From Ferruginibacter sp. (lineage in GTDB: Bacteria > Bacteroidota > Bacteroidia > Chitinophagales > Chitinophagaceae), in contig JACMLJ010000045.1 in assembly GCA_014379625.1 (NCBI GenBank), forward strand, positions 1-64,000: DNA of 64,000 nucleotides, read 5' to 3'. This document shows, piece after piece, positions 1-7,984 of this stretch. Position numbers and translations under genes: made by a program. The notes beneath the pieces are model-generated. The model was given only the letters and a program-made list of their open reading frames with translations, searched no databases and was not told where the DNA came from. Position 1 is the first letter of the stretch; every line of letters begins with the position of its first letter.

Positions 1-848
1 CGGCCCAGCTTCATGGTTTCTTTTGCACTTGACACATAATGCCCCCCAAACAGCACCGCATGAACAAGTAAAGGATAAAGTTGTGTAAGTGGCAGTCGTT
101 GCTGCCAGCCCTTTTCCAAAGGATTGGATTCGTTGTAAGCAGCATAGAATTGCCGGTCAAACCCTCCAAATAAATTCGTCATGCCAATATCCATTTCCCT
201 GTGCCCGTAGTAAATCGCCGGGTCAAAAATAACGGCATAACCGGCGGCAGATACCATATAATTACCGTTCCATAAATCACCGTGCAGCAATGCCGGTGGT
301 TCCAAAGGAAACAGCTGTTCAATTTTTTTGCAAAACGATTCTGCAGATAACAGGTCATGTTTGGAAAAGGTGCCGGCATTAAAAAGAGCTTTCACCAACG
401 GCATGATCCGGCATTCTCCATAAAATAAATGCCATGAATGATGTTGTTGATTACGTTGTACCAGGCTTCCTATAAAATTATCCTCTCCCCATCCGAAAAA
501 TGAGGATGTTTTTTGATGCAACATGGATAAACCGGCGCCAAAATTTTGCCAGAAATCTTTTCCAGGGTTTCCTCTTTCCAACCATTCCAACAGCAGGTAT
601 TGTTCCTGTTGTACAATGCCGGATTTAATTACCCGTGGTACAATGAGGGTTGAATTTTTATGCAGTGCATGCAGGCCATTTATTTCCTTTTCAAACATGG
701 CTGGGTACCTGTTCGCTTCATTTACTTTTAAAAAATATTTTGTACCGCCCACGTGCAAACAATATGCACGGTTGCTGTCTCCGCCATGCACCTGTTGAAA
801 GTGAGCAATGTTTAAACCGCAGTCACGGAGAATATGCTGTATTGACAT
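1..848 (-). CDS. Fructosamine kinase family protein (3' end outside window)
   Basis: An open frame on the minus strand starts at ATG 848 and runs off the left edge, giving about 282 residues, close to the roughly 290 usual for the family. Visible motifs are a C-terminal LLHGDLWNGN (phosphotransferase catalytic Asp/Asn) followed by VIFDPAIYYGHREMDIGMT and LFGGF. These are hallmarks of fructosamine/ketosamine 3-kinase-like proteins of the aminoglycoside phosphotransferase fold. Family members phosphorylate protein-bound or free ketoamines (deglycation), though the bacterial substrate is often unknown. It is a cytosolic protein with no signal peptide. A 177-base gap containing a dispersed repeat separates it from rlmB on the same strand. 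Confidence 0.88.
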   Translation of the reverse strand, partial: MSIQHILRDCGLNIAHFQQVHGGDSNRAYCLHVGGTKYFLKVNEANRYPAMFEKEINGLHALHKNSTLIVPRVIKSGIVQQEQYLLLEWLERGNPGKDFWQNFGAGLSMLHQKTSSFFGWGEDNFIGSLVQRNQQHHSWHLFYGECRIMPLVKALFNAGTFSKHDLLSAESFCKKIEQLFPLEPPALLHGDLWNGNYMVSAAGYAVIFDPAIYYGHREMDIGMTNLFGGFDRQFYAAYNESNPLEKGWQQRLPLTQLYPLLVHAVLFGGHYVSSAKETMKLG

Positions 849-871
849 AATGAAAATTAACGCCAGAACCT

Positions 872-972
872 GAATTTCAAATGTGAAAATGAGAAAATTC
901 GAAAATGACTCAATGACGCTAATTCAAAAAAGTGAGAACTTGTTGTCAGTTTTTTATCCCTACCGCCTATAG
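872..972. repeat. Dispersed AT-rich intergenic repeat, copy A
   Basis: The block begins gaatttcaaatgtgaaaat, continues with gaaaatgactcaatgacgct, then caaaaaagtgagaacttg and cagttttttatcc. It aligns closely with 10107-10212 and more loosely with 19971-20095. It lies between two minus-strand genes with no ORF of its own. No coding function is apparent. Confidence 0.6.
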
Positions 973-1025
973 ATAGACAAGGAAGGGGCTATAACCTGCT
1001 TTCCGGCTAATATTTTCCGTCAACG

Positions 1026-1796
1026 CTAAATTATTCTTTGCTTCATTGCTTCATACAAGATGATCCCAGTGGCTACAGACACATTTAAAGATTCAAAGTC
1101 CCCCGTCATGGGTATTTGAAATTGTTCATCACATATCTTCAGTAATGCGGGATACACCCCCTGTTCTTCGCCACCCATTACCAGTGCGCAGGGATCTTTT
1201 AGTTCCAGTTCAAATAATTTTTTGGTGGCTGTCATTTCACTGGCAAACACTTTAATCCCGTTCAGGTGCAGTTCATCTACTGTTTTCATTAAACTGTTTA
1301 CCCTGCATACAGGTATCTTTTCCAGGGCGCCTGCGGAAGTTAACATAGCGTCTTCATTTAAGGCCCCCACCCCTTTGTCAGGAATGATGACGGCATTTAC
1401 GCCAAAGCAAAACGCACTTCTTGCGATGGCCCCAATATTCCGGATATCTGTTATTCCGTCCAGTATCAAAAATAAAGGTGACTCTCCTTTTTCCACAATA
1501 AATGAAATTACATCCTGTAAATTTTGGTATTGAATTTTACTGATCACCGCTACAACCCCCTCGTGGTTACTGATATTGAAGCCGTTCAGTTTTTCAACCG
1601 GAACTTTATTAACGGGTACAAGGCATTGCTCCGCCAGTTTTCTTATTTCATCGATCACTTCGCCATGCACGGTGCTTTGCATATAAATACGCTCCAGTTG
1701 CTGACCAGATTGCATCGCTTCTATGATCGCCTTACGGCCAATGATCAATGTATTTTTCTTTGGGCGGTGTTGTTGTTGCCTGAAATTTTTCACCAT
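1026..1796 (-). CDS. rlmB: 23S rRNA (guanosine-2'-O)-methyltransferase, TrmH/SpoU family (RlmB-like)
   Basis: This 256-residue protein has an N-terminal substrate-binding domain (about residues 18-90, starting IIGRKAIIEAM) and a SPOUT catalytic domain. The three SpoU motifs are visible: ITDIRNIGAIARSAFCFG (motif 1, with the catalytic Asn-Ile-Gly-Ala-Ile-Ala-Arg), LVMGGEEQGV (motif 2) and IPMTGDFESLNVSVATGIILYE (motif 3). The family 2'-O-methylates guanosine in rRNA (G2251 for E. coli RlmB). Length and motifs fit RlmB better than tRNA TrmH. A -7-like element directly abuts the ATG, so transcripts may be almost leaderless. Confidence 0.9.
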   Translation of the reverse strand: MVKNFRQQQHRPKKNTLIIGRKAIIEAMQSGQQLERIYMQSTVHGEVIDEIRKLAEQCLVPVNKVPVEKLNGFNISNHEGVVAVISKIQYQNLQDVISFIVEKGESPLFLILDGITDIRNIGAIARSAFCFGVNAVIIPDKGVGALNEDAMLTSAGALEKIPVCRVNSLMKTVDELHLNGIKVFASEMTATKKLFELELKDPCALVMGGEEQGVYPALLKICDEQFQIPMTGDFESLNVSVATGIILYEAMKQRII

Positions 1797-1797
1797 G

Positions 1798-1805
1798 CAA
1801 AATTA
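1798..1805 (-). promoter_or_regulatory. Possible Bacteroidota -7 element for rlmB, abutting the start codon
   Basis: The minus strand reads TAATTTTG, an exact TAnnTTTG match, ending two bases before the rlmB ATG. The -33 region has TTTT rather than TTTG at the right spacing. If used, transcription would begin at or just inside the annotated start. The in-frame GTG second codon could then be the real start. Confidence 0.35.
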
Positions 1806-1822
1806 AGCGTTATTGAATCCAT

Positions 1823-1854
1823 AAAAAAACCATAAGCTCTTTCAAACTTATGGT
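1823..1854 (-). terminator. Rho-independent terminator of metK
   Basis: The arms ACCATAAG (1829-1836) and CTTATGGT (1847-1854) form an 8-bp stem. On the minus strand it is followed by a run of seven Ts (1823-1829). It sits downstream of metK and just upstream of rlmB, separating the two transcription units. Confidence 0.8.
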
Positions 1855-2001
1855 GATTAAAAGTCCTTTCGTCAGGCGGTTAAAAATAAAGCTTGTTATG
1901 ATTGCCCCTGAAACAATTGCACAATTCAGGCCATCAATAATACACTCCTTTTCAAACTGTGAAGTCCCTTAAAACCGCTCCTCTACAGGAACCCAGTGGA
2001 T

Positions 2002-3261
2002 TTATTTTAACCCAAATACTTTTTTTACATCTTTTACCGCGTCTAACTTTTCCCAGGTAAATAATTCTACTTTTTTCGTAATGGCTTTACCATACGGGGA
2101 AGTAAATATTTTCTCTATCACTTCATTTTTACGGCCCATATGGCCATAAGCTGCAGTTTCACTATAGATAGGATTACGTAGTTTTAGCCGTTGTTCAATA
2201 AAGTAGGGGCGCATATCAAAACACTTCATCCCCATTACCTTTTTAGCGATTTCGCCATCCGTTAAATTCACTTTTGCGGTACCATAGGTAACTACGTTGA
2301 TGCTGGTTGGTTGTGCCACGCCAATTGCATAACTAACCTGAACCAGTACTTCATCGCATAAACCAGCCGCCACTAAATTTTTTGCGATATGACGGGTAGC
2401 ATAAGCAGCGCTCCTGTCTACTTTACTTGGATCTTTACCACTGAAAGCTCCACCGCCATGCGCGCCCTTGCCGCCATAGGTGTCTACAATAATTTTACGA
2501 CCGGTTAATCCTGTATCTCCATGTGGACCACCAATTACAAATTTCCCTGTGGGATTAATATGGTATTTGATCTTATTGTTGAACAGGTGGGCATATTTAG
2601 GGTATTTTGCCACCACCCTTGGTATCAGTACATTGATGATATCCTTTTTGATCTTTGCAAGCATCGTCTCTTCTTTTGCAAAATCATCATGCTGTGTGGA
2701 CACTACAATCGCATCAATCCGAACCGGGTGATTGTTATCATCATACTCCAGGGTAACCTGGCTTTTTGCATCCGGGCGTAAGTATTTAATATCTTTGTTT
2801 TCCCTGCGTATGGCTGCTAATTCAATTAAAAGAAAATGGGCCAGGTCCAATGCAAGCGGCATATAATTGTCTGTTTCATTTGTTGCATAACCAAACATCA
2901 TACCCTGGTCGCCGGCACCCTGTTCTTCTTTCTTCTTTTTATCAACGCCCTGGTTAATGTCGGCAGACTGTTCGTGAATGGCGGAAAGTATCCCGCAGGA
3001 ATTGGCTTCAAACATATACTCACTTTTGGTGTACCCGATCTTACGGATAACGCCGCGGGCTATTTCCTGTACATCAAGGTAGGCCTTGCTTTTAACCTCG
3101 CCGGCAAGTATCACCTGCCCGGTGGTAACTAATGTTTCACAGGCTACTTTACTATTGGCATCAAATGCCAGGAAATTATCAATCAAAGCATCACTAATCT
3201 GATCAGCTACTTTATCAGGGTGTCCTTCACTTACAGACTCTGAGGTAAACAAATAAGGCAT
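2002..3261 (-). CDS. metK: S-adenosylmethionine synthetase
   Basis: Catalyses ATP + methionine to S-adenosylmethionine in the cytosol. The 419-residue sequence starts [17 protein letters not shown]. It carries the ATP-binding [16 protein letters not shown] segment, the [21 protein letters not shown] segment and the [19 protein letters not shown] loop, all diagnostic of MetK. It is slightly longer than the roughly 385-residue E. coli enzyme because of an insertion around residues 105-115 (a KKKKEE stretch) and others, as is common in Bacteroidota. It has its own near-perfect promoter and downstream terminator, so it is probably monocistronic. The leader is only about 15-20 bases, leaving no room for a SAM riboswitch. 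Confidence 0.97.
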   Translation of the reverse strand: MPYLFTSESVSEGHPDKVADQISDALIDNFLAFDANSKVACETLVTTGQVILAGEVKSKAYLDVQEIARGVIRKIGYTKSEYMFEANSCGILSAIHEQSADINQGVDKKKKEEQGAGDQGMMFGYATNETDNYMPLALDLAHFLLIELAAIRRENKDIKYLRPDAKSQVTLEYDDNNHPVRIDAIVVSTQHDDFAKEETMLAKIKKDIINVLIPRVVAKYPKYAHLFNNKIKYHINPTGKFVIGGPHGDTGLTGRKIIVDTYGGKGAHGGGAFSGKDPSKVDRSAAYATRHIAKNLVAAGLCDEVLVQVSYAIGVAQPTSINVVTYGTAKVNLTDGEIAKKVMGMKCFDMRPYFIEQRLKLRNPIYSETAAYGHMGRKNEVIEKIFTSPYGKAITKKVELFTWEKLDAVKDVKKVFGLK

Positions 3262-3282
3262 ATAGTTTTAAATTTTAAGGTG

Positions 3283-3313
3283 CAAAGATAGGGGTACAGG
3301 TATAAAAAACAAA
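3283..3313 (-). promoter_or_regulatory. metK promoter (TTTG-N19-TAnnTTTG)
   Basis: On the minus strand TTTG (3313-3310), a 19-base spacer and TATCTTTG (3290-3283) match the Bacteroidota primary-sigma consensus exactly. The ATG follows 21 bases after the -7 box. Three bases of the -33 element lie in the stem of the upstream terminator. Confidence 0.8.
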
Positions 3314-3335
3314 GCCCCGATTTTAGCGGGGCTTT
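3311..3335 (-). terminator. Terminator of the DUF4270 gene
   Basis: AAAGCCCCG (3311-3319) and CGGGGCTTT (3327-3335) form a 9-bp perfect stem with a 7-base loop. On the minus strand it is followed by GTTTTTTATA. It lies 20 bases after the DUF4270 stop codon and shares bases with the metK -33 element. Confidence 0.88.
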
Positions 3336-3354
3336 ATCAGCAATTTTTGAACGC

Positions 3355-4860
3355 TTATATTCTAGACCAAACAATCCGCATGCGAAGCCGGTATTTATTG
3401 GGGTTGTTGCCGCCCGCAATTTTTACCCTTCCAAAAGCAAGACTGTTGGAGTAAGAACGGTTTAATCCGTAATAACTTAAATTATATGGCGCAAACACCC
3501 TAAACTTATAGTTGGTACCCCTCCTGGTTACCAGGTTCTGTACATATCTTGTAAGATTAAACGTGTAATAAGAACGTGTTCCCAGTGCATCTGTTATGGT
3601 TCTTATATACCCTCCATAATAACTATGATCTATACCCGAAGTTGGAAAAAAGGAGGTTGTATTGTCAGGGTTATAAAATTCATTTGGACTCAGGTCGTAA
3701 TACAATGGTTTGTATTTTTTGGTAGTACCGGTATCAACCAGGTCGAGGTATAAATATGCGGGTGCTGATAATACTTCATTACCAGGACTCCCGGGAACTT
3801 GTTCTAAAAATAGTTCGGCACGATGTATAATTCTGTTCGATAAGGAGGATAATGCAGGGATGCTTAAACTGATAGCCGAACCCGGCGCTGATTGAATATA
3901 CAATGCAGTAGGGTCCTGGGCGTTTGGAAACTGTGATGCGGAAGTATCCCTTACCAATAAATTTGCATTAGCCGAAGGAGTTATGGATGCAAAGGATCCG
4001 GTTGATAAGGGGAAAGATGAAAACGCAGTATCCAATTTAGTATTAGTTGCCACATAATGTACTTCCAGCCTGGTGGATGCATTCGATAAACTGATATAGA
4101 ATAATCCATTGGCATCATTGCCACCATCCGCAACAACCGCGAATCCCTTGTATTTAATTTTAAAAAGCGAATCCCGGTAAAAAAGATTGTTAGGTTTATC
4201 TTTTGCCGAATCCCTGCTAACCAATGAAGTTAAAAATGAATTACTGAGTTTAATGCGCAACTGCCCGGTTACCGAATCTTTTTTACTTGTTTTTAAAAAG
4301 GTATAATTTTTTAAATTGGGTTGAAACACGGTTGTTTCTCCTATTAAATTACCAAGAAACGGCCTGTTGGGCTGAAAACTGAGCAAATGAGCAGCCGTAT
4401 CTACAAAATTGGTAGTGTTTTCATCTAACTGGTAAACTTTAAAATGCTGAGGTTTGGTACTATCGCCATAAAAACCCAGGTAAGAAAGACATAGAAAAGC
4501 AGAATCGAAATGTGTGGAAGCATTCACCAACGGGTTAATGGTATCTTTGGAATTTCCAAAATAAAATGGAAAAAATGAAGGCTTTAACTCAAGAAATATA
4601 TCGGCTTTTGTTTTGCCAAACACGGGATCATTATTGATACTCCCTAATATATGTGTTTCCAAACGGCTTAACCTGGTGGTATCGGTAATTTGTTCTCTTG
4701 CGCCATCTACAAAAAGGGTATCAGCAAAAGTAGACACATTGTCTACCGCAGGAATTAAGTCTGCACCAAGTGTAGTGTTATCAATTTTGGTACAACCCCA
4801 GTTAAATATTGAAATGAAAGCCAGTCGGGTAATAGATAAACGTAAAAATTTTCTTTGCAC
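3355..4860 (-). CDS. DUF4270 family lipoprotein
   Basis: This 501-residue exported protein has a hydrophobic N-terminus ending in a lipobox-like FNWGC (Cys at about residue 23), so it is probably a lipoprotein. The sequence after the Cys (TLGADLIPAVDNVSTFADTLFV) and the beta-rich body match the Bacteroidota-specific DUF4270 family, often found next to glycogen-synthase-like genes. Its molecular function is not established. The start is GTG at 4860; no suitable ATG fits a signal peptide. It is probably cotranscribed with the GT5-like gene 38 bases upstream and ends at a strong terminator. Confidence 0.85.
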   Translation of the reverse strand: MQRKFLRLSITRLAFISIFNWGCTKIDNTTLGADLIPAVDNVSTFADTLFVDGAREQITDTTRLSRLETHILGSINNDPVFGKTKADIFLELKPSFFPFYFGNSKDTINPLVNASTHFDSAFLCLSYLGFYGDSTKPQHFKVYQLDENTTNFVDTAAHLLSFQPNRPFLGNLIGETTVFQPNLKNYTFLKTSKKDSVTGQLRIKLSNSFLTSLVSRDSAKDKPNNLFYRDSLFKIKYKGFAVVADGGNDANGLFYISLSNASTRLEVHYVATNTKLDTAFSSFPLSTGSFASITPSANANLLVRDTSASQFPNAQDPTALYIQSAPGSAISLSIPALSSLSNRIIHRAELFLEQVPGSPGNEVLSAPAYLYLDLVDTGTTKKYKPLYYDLSPNEFYNPDNTTSFFPTSGIDHSYYGGYIRTITDALGTRSYYTFNLTRYVQNLVTRRGTNYKFRVFAPYNLSYYGLNRSYSNSLAFGRVKIAGGNNPNKYRLRMRIVWSRI

Positions 4861-4898
4861 AAAAACGGAATTTAAGAATGGAGGGTTGGTGTTATTTA

Positions 4899-5711
4899 CT
4901 ATTTGGCAAGGTCGGCATATAATTGTAAATAGTCTGTTAAATCACTTTCCGCATTGAAAGGCAGGGTTTTTTTACCTTTTATTTTGCTGAATTCAGCGAG
5001 CAGTTTTTTGTCTACAATTTCCGATCCGAAACTAACCGCATCTGCAAAGGCAGCGCCACCCCTGAACATTGCCGTGTTATTGATATCCTTGAAAAATTCG
5101 AGTTCTTTTTTAGTAACATTATCATTGATGGTGGCCAGTTGCAAAAAATCAGCACCCAGTTTTTCTTTGAAGGTATTTTCACCAATGGTATAGATGACTT
5201 TGCAATTACTGAATACAGGTTCCTTTTTATAGGCAGTTTTAATAAACATGGGTATGAGACCAGTCATCCAGCCACTGCAATGGATGATATCCGGCGGCCA
5301 GCCAAATTTCTTTACGGTTTCCAAAGCCCCTTTACAAAACAGCGCGGTCCTTAACCCGTTATCCTCATACCATTTTTCAGTTTCATCGGTAAAAATGGAT
5401 TTGCGTTTGAAAAAATCTTCGTTGTCGAGGAAATACACCTGTAACCTTGCATTGGGTAAAGATGCTACTTTTATAACTAGGGGATAATCGTCGCCATCAA
5501 TGGAAACATTGATACCGGATAAACGAACCACCTCATGTAAACGGTGCCTCCTTTCATTAATAATACCAAAACGGGGCATAATGCACCTTACTTCCATTCC
5601 GCTATCGTTCGATTTTATCGCCAGCTTATTGATGATCTCCGCAAACTCTGTAAGTTCTACATAGGGTGACATTTCGTTGGCAATAAATAAAATTCGTTTT
5701 TTTGTTGACAT
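4899..5711 (-). CDS. Glycogen/starch synthase N-terminal-like protein (GT5 N-domain only)
   Basis: The 270-residue protein starts KKRILFIANEMSPYVELTEFAEIINKLA, the typical first beta-alpha unit of GT5 glycogen synthases. It continues with an IIHCSGWMTGLIPMFIKT segment equivalent to the HAHDW region. It stops after the N-terminal Rossmann domain, where full GlgA proteins (about 480 residues) have a second, nucleotide-sugar-binding domain. The normal KTGGL loop is replaced by SPYVELTEF. Such short versions are conserved in Bacteroidota beside panC, so this is probably a genuine family and not a broken gene. Glycogen synthase activity is doubtful. It is divergent from panC with overlapping promoters. 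Confidence 0.8.
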   Translation of the reverse strand: MSTKKRILFIANEMSPYVELTEFAEIINKLAIKSNDSGMEVRCIMPRFGIINERRHRLHEVVRLSGINVSIDGDDYPLVIKVASLPNARLQVYFLDNEDFFKRKSIFTDETEKWYEDNGLRTALFCKGALETVKKFGWPPDIIHCSGWMTGLIPMFIKTAYKKEPVFSNCKVIYTIGENTFKEKLGADFLQLATINDNVTKKELEFFKDINNTAMFRGGAAFADAVSFGSEIVDKKLLAEFSKIKGKKTLPFNAESDLTDYLQLYADLAK

Positions 5712-5755
5712 TAGCGCTTGATTAATAAATCCTCTTTGAACTTCCCTAAGGGCGG

Positions 5756-5784
5756 CAAAGTTACAATAATTTTCTTACAATCAA
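5756..5784 (-). promoter_or_regulatory. Promoter of the GT5-like/DUF4270 unit
   Basis: On the minus strand TTG (5784-5782), an 18-base spacer and TAACTTTG (5763-5756) fit the Bacteroidota promoter consensus. The ATG lies 45 bases downstream. Confidence 0.65.
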
Positions 5785-5792
5785 TATACACA

Positions 5793-5816
5793 TACATTTG
5801 GGCTGCAGTCCAAATG
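5793..5816 (+). promoter_or_regulatory. panC -7 element overlapped by an inverted repeat
   Basis: TACATTTG (5793-5800) is an exact TAnnTTTG match, with only TTTT/TTTC at the -33 position. A 7-bp perfect inverted repeat, CATTTGG (5795-5801) and CCAAATG (5810-5816), overlaps the box and the expected start point. This looks like an operator or a 5'-end hairpin. Confidence 0.5.
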
Positions 5817-5892
5817 GTTACATTTACAACCGGCGGTGACCAGGGGATACCTATTGGTTTGCACATTGCATCAAATTGTAACATCCATAATA

Positions 5893-6747
5893 ATGATCAT
5901 ATTTAAACATCCGGAAGACCTCAGTAATTTTATTGTAAAAAGAAAAACGGCAAATCGCATAATAGGTTTTGTACCAACTATGGGTGCATTGCACGAGGGC
6001 CATATTGACCTGGTGACCAGGGCGAGGAATGACTCACAGCTTGTTGTATGCAGTATTTTTATAAATCCAACGCAGTTTAATGATCCCGGGGATTATGAAA
6101 AATATCCAACCACTATAGAAAAGGATATTGGGTTACTGGAAAAAGCGGGATGCGATATACTGTTTTTACCCTCATTGACGGATATGTATCCCGGTGGCAT
6201 TACACCCACCCGGCATTACGAACTGGGATTTTTAGCAACTATTCTGGAAGGCAAATTTCGCCCCGGTCATTTCCAGGGGGTATGCCAGGTGGTGCACCGT
6301 TTACTGGATATTGTAATACCTGATAAATTATACCTGGGACAAAAGGACTTTCAGCAGTGCATGGTGCTTAAAAAATTAGTTGAAGTGCTGGGGATTAATA
6401 CAAAAATAACTATTTGTCCCACCCACCGCGAACCTGATGGACTGGCCATGAGCAGCCGCAATATGAGGTTGAATGAAAGTGAAAGGAAAAAGGCGCCCGT
6501 TATCTATGAGGCACTGTTTTCCATAAAAAAAGACATCAAAAACGGCAATTTTGAGCAATTAAAAAAGCGTGCAAAACAGTTGTTGACCGATGCAGGGTTT
6601 AAAATTGATTATTTGGAAATATTCGAAACCGGCAATTTTCAAATTGCCGGAAATTATGATTCAAAAAAAACATTTATCGCCCTGGCTGCCGCCTATTTGA
6701 ATGAAGTTAGGTTAATTGATAATATAATCTTAAATGATGTTGAATGA
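5893..6747 (+). CDS. panC: Pantothenate synthetase
   Basis: Condenses pantoate and beta-alanine with ATP to make pantothenate, a coenzyme A precursor. From ATG 5893 it is 284 residues, the normal family length. An in-frame ATG at 5836 would add 19 residues without homology and was not chosen. Motifs: VPTMGALHEGHIDLV (HIGH-like ATP site), FINPTQFNDPGDYEKYP, LYLGQKDFQQCMVLKKLV and SSRNMRLNESER (KMSKS-like). It is divergent from the GT5-like gene. The panD gene that commonly follows in this order is absent; panB lies 13 kb away. Confidence 0.96.
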   Translation: MIIFKHPEDLSNFIVKRKTANRIIGFVPTMGALHEGHIDLVTRARNDSQLVVCSIFINPTQFNDPGDYEKYPTTIEKDIGLLEKAGCDILFLPSLTDMYPGGITPTRHYELGFLATILEGKFRPGHFQGVCQVVHRLLDIVIPDKLYLGQKDFQQCMVLKKLVEVLGINTKITICPTHREPDGLAMSSRNMRLNESERKKAPVIYEALFSIKKDIKNGNFEQLKKRAKQLLTDAGFKIDYLEIFETGNFQIAGNYDSKKTFIALAAAYLNEVRLIDNIILNDVE

Positions 6748-6844
6748 ATTCCCAAAACTAAAAGACTACATTCACAAAAAACTAAATCCTTTACTGAGAT
6801 CCTACTTTCCAACTGTTTACTGGCTGGGTGCTTTCTCGGCATAA
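6734..6844 (+). CDS. Possible 36-residue ORF overlapping the panC 3' end
   Basis: A second frame opens at ATG ATG (6734), overlapping the last 14 bases of panC. It encodes a 36-residue basic/amphipathic peptide (MMLNEFPKLKDYIHKKLNPL and on to WLGAFSA) and stops 21 bases before the next gene. The arrangement resembles translational coupling. The composition is not obviously unlike chance, and no family is recognised. Confidence 0.2.
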   Translation: MMLNEFPKLKDYIHKKLNPLLRSYFPTVYWLGAFSA

Positions 6845-6865
6845 CTTCGTAATTTGTAGCCTATC

Positions 6866-7888
6866 ATGAAAAAAGCGATCCTTACAATTTTAAAATACCT
6901 GTTTTTTTTAGGATTGGGCATTTTCCTGGTGTGGTGGAGTATCCATAAAATGGGAGAAAAAAACTGGGAAGAATGTAAAACTGCCCTGGAATCGGCCAGG
7001 TACGCTCTGCTGGTACCCGTTTTTTTTATCCTGATAGCGAGCCATATAAGCAGGGCGATCCGGTGGAGGATATTAATGAAACCCATGGGGTATAAACCAG
7101 GCTTAGTGAATACTTTTTTCGCGGTAATGGTCGGGTATCTTGCCAACCTTGCGGTTCCGAGGCTGGGCGAAGTATTAAAATGCACCATCTTAGGTAAATA
7201 TGAAAAAGTGCCGGCAGACAAACTGGTAGGAACAATTTTAGTAGAAAGAGCGGTAGATGTGGTATCACTTTTATTAGTTTTTATCATTGCCGTAGCTACA
7301 CAGGCCGGTATTATTGGCGGTTACGCAAAAAAGACAATTCAGGCAAATTTTTTATCCGGCAATAAAGAAGGGATCATTATAAAACTGGCAATTGTGATTG
7401 TCACAGTGATTGTTATTTATTTTTTATTAAAATTTGTTTTTAAGCATTATGGTAATATTGGTTTTGTAAAACGGATAAAGATACTTTTTAAAGGAGTAGG
7501 CGCAGGGCTGAGCAGCATAAAAAACCTGCAGAATAAAACCGCTTTTATTTTGCACACGGTCTTTATCTGGTGTTGTTATGCCGGAGGTACTTACCTGGGG
7601 TTTTTTGTAATACCCGAAACATCAGGGCTTCCCATTGCCGCTGCTTTTCCTGTACTGGCCTTTGCCAGTATCGGAATGATCATTACACCCGGTGGCATTG
7701 GTACTTACCAGTGGTTTATAATGGAAGTAATGCTTTTGTATGGAATAGATGAAGGTCATGGTTATGCGAATGGCATGCTGCAATGGGTGGCCCAGTTTTT
7801 TATCATTCTCCTGGTAGGTTTTATTTCATTGATCGCCTTACCGTATTATAACCGGCAAACAACCAAACTAACCAGTCCGAAACGGTAA
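6866..7888 (+). CDS. YbhN/UPF0104 family membrane protein (lysylphosphatidylglycerol synthase TM region)
   Basis: The 340-residue polytopic membrane protein has about eight hydrophobic segments. It has family signatures SHISRAIRWRILMKPMGYKP, MVGYLANLAVPRLGEVLKCTIL, GTILVERAVDVVSLL and, near the C-terminus, TPGGIGTYQWFI. This is the flippase-like domain of MprF without its aminoacyltransferase domain. Members are proposed lipid-linked transport proteins; the substrate here is unknown. The position after panC (usually after panD) is conserved in Bacteroidota. The start is ATG 6866. Confidence 0.85.
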   Translation: MKKAILTILKYLFFLGLGIFLVWWSIHKMGEKNWEECKTALESARYALLVPVFFILIASHISRAIRWRILMKPMGYKPGLVNTFFAVMVGYLANLAVPRLGEVLKCTILGKYEKVPADKLVGTILVERAVDVVSLLLVFIIAVATQAGIIGGYAKKTIQANFLSGNKEGIIIKLAIVIVTVIVIYFLLKFVFKHYGNIGFVKRIKILFKGVGAGLSSIKNLQNKTAFILHTVFIWCCYAGGTYLGFFVIPETSGLPIAAAFPVLAFASIGMIITPGGIGTYQWFIMEVMLLYGIDEGHGYANGMLQWVAQFFIILLVGFISLIALPYYNRQTTKLTSPKR

Positions 7889-7984
7889 AAAAATTGAAAA
7901 TTTATCATTGTTTCCTGTTCTTTGTTAGACCAACCCTTTAATTTCGCGGAATCATTTTAAAAAAACTTACACTTGGTACAACAA

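Noticed and set aside
3262..3300. Possible SAM riboswitch before metK
   Set aside because: The promoter lies only about 20-30 bases before the ATG, leaving no room for an aptamer.
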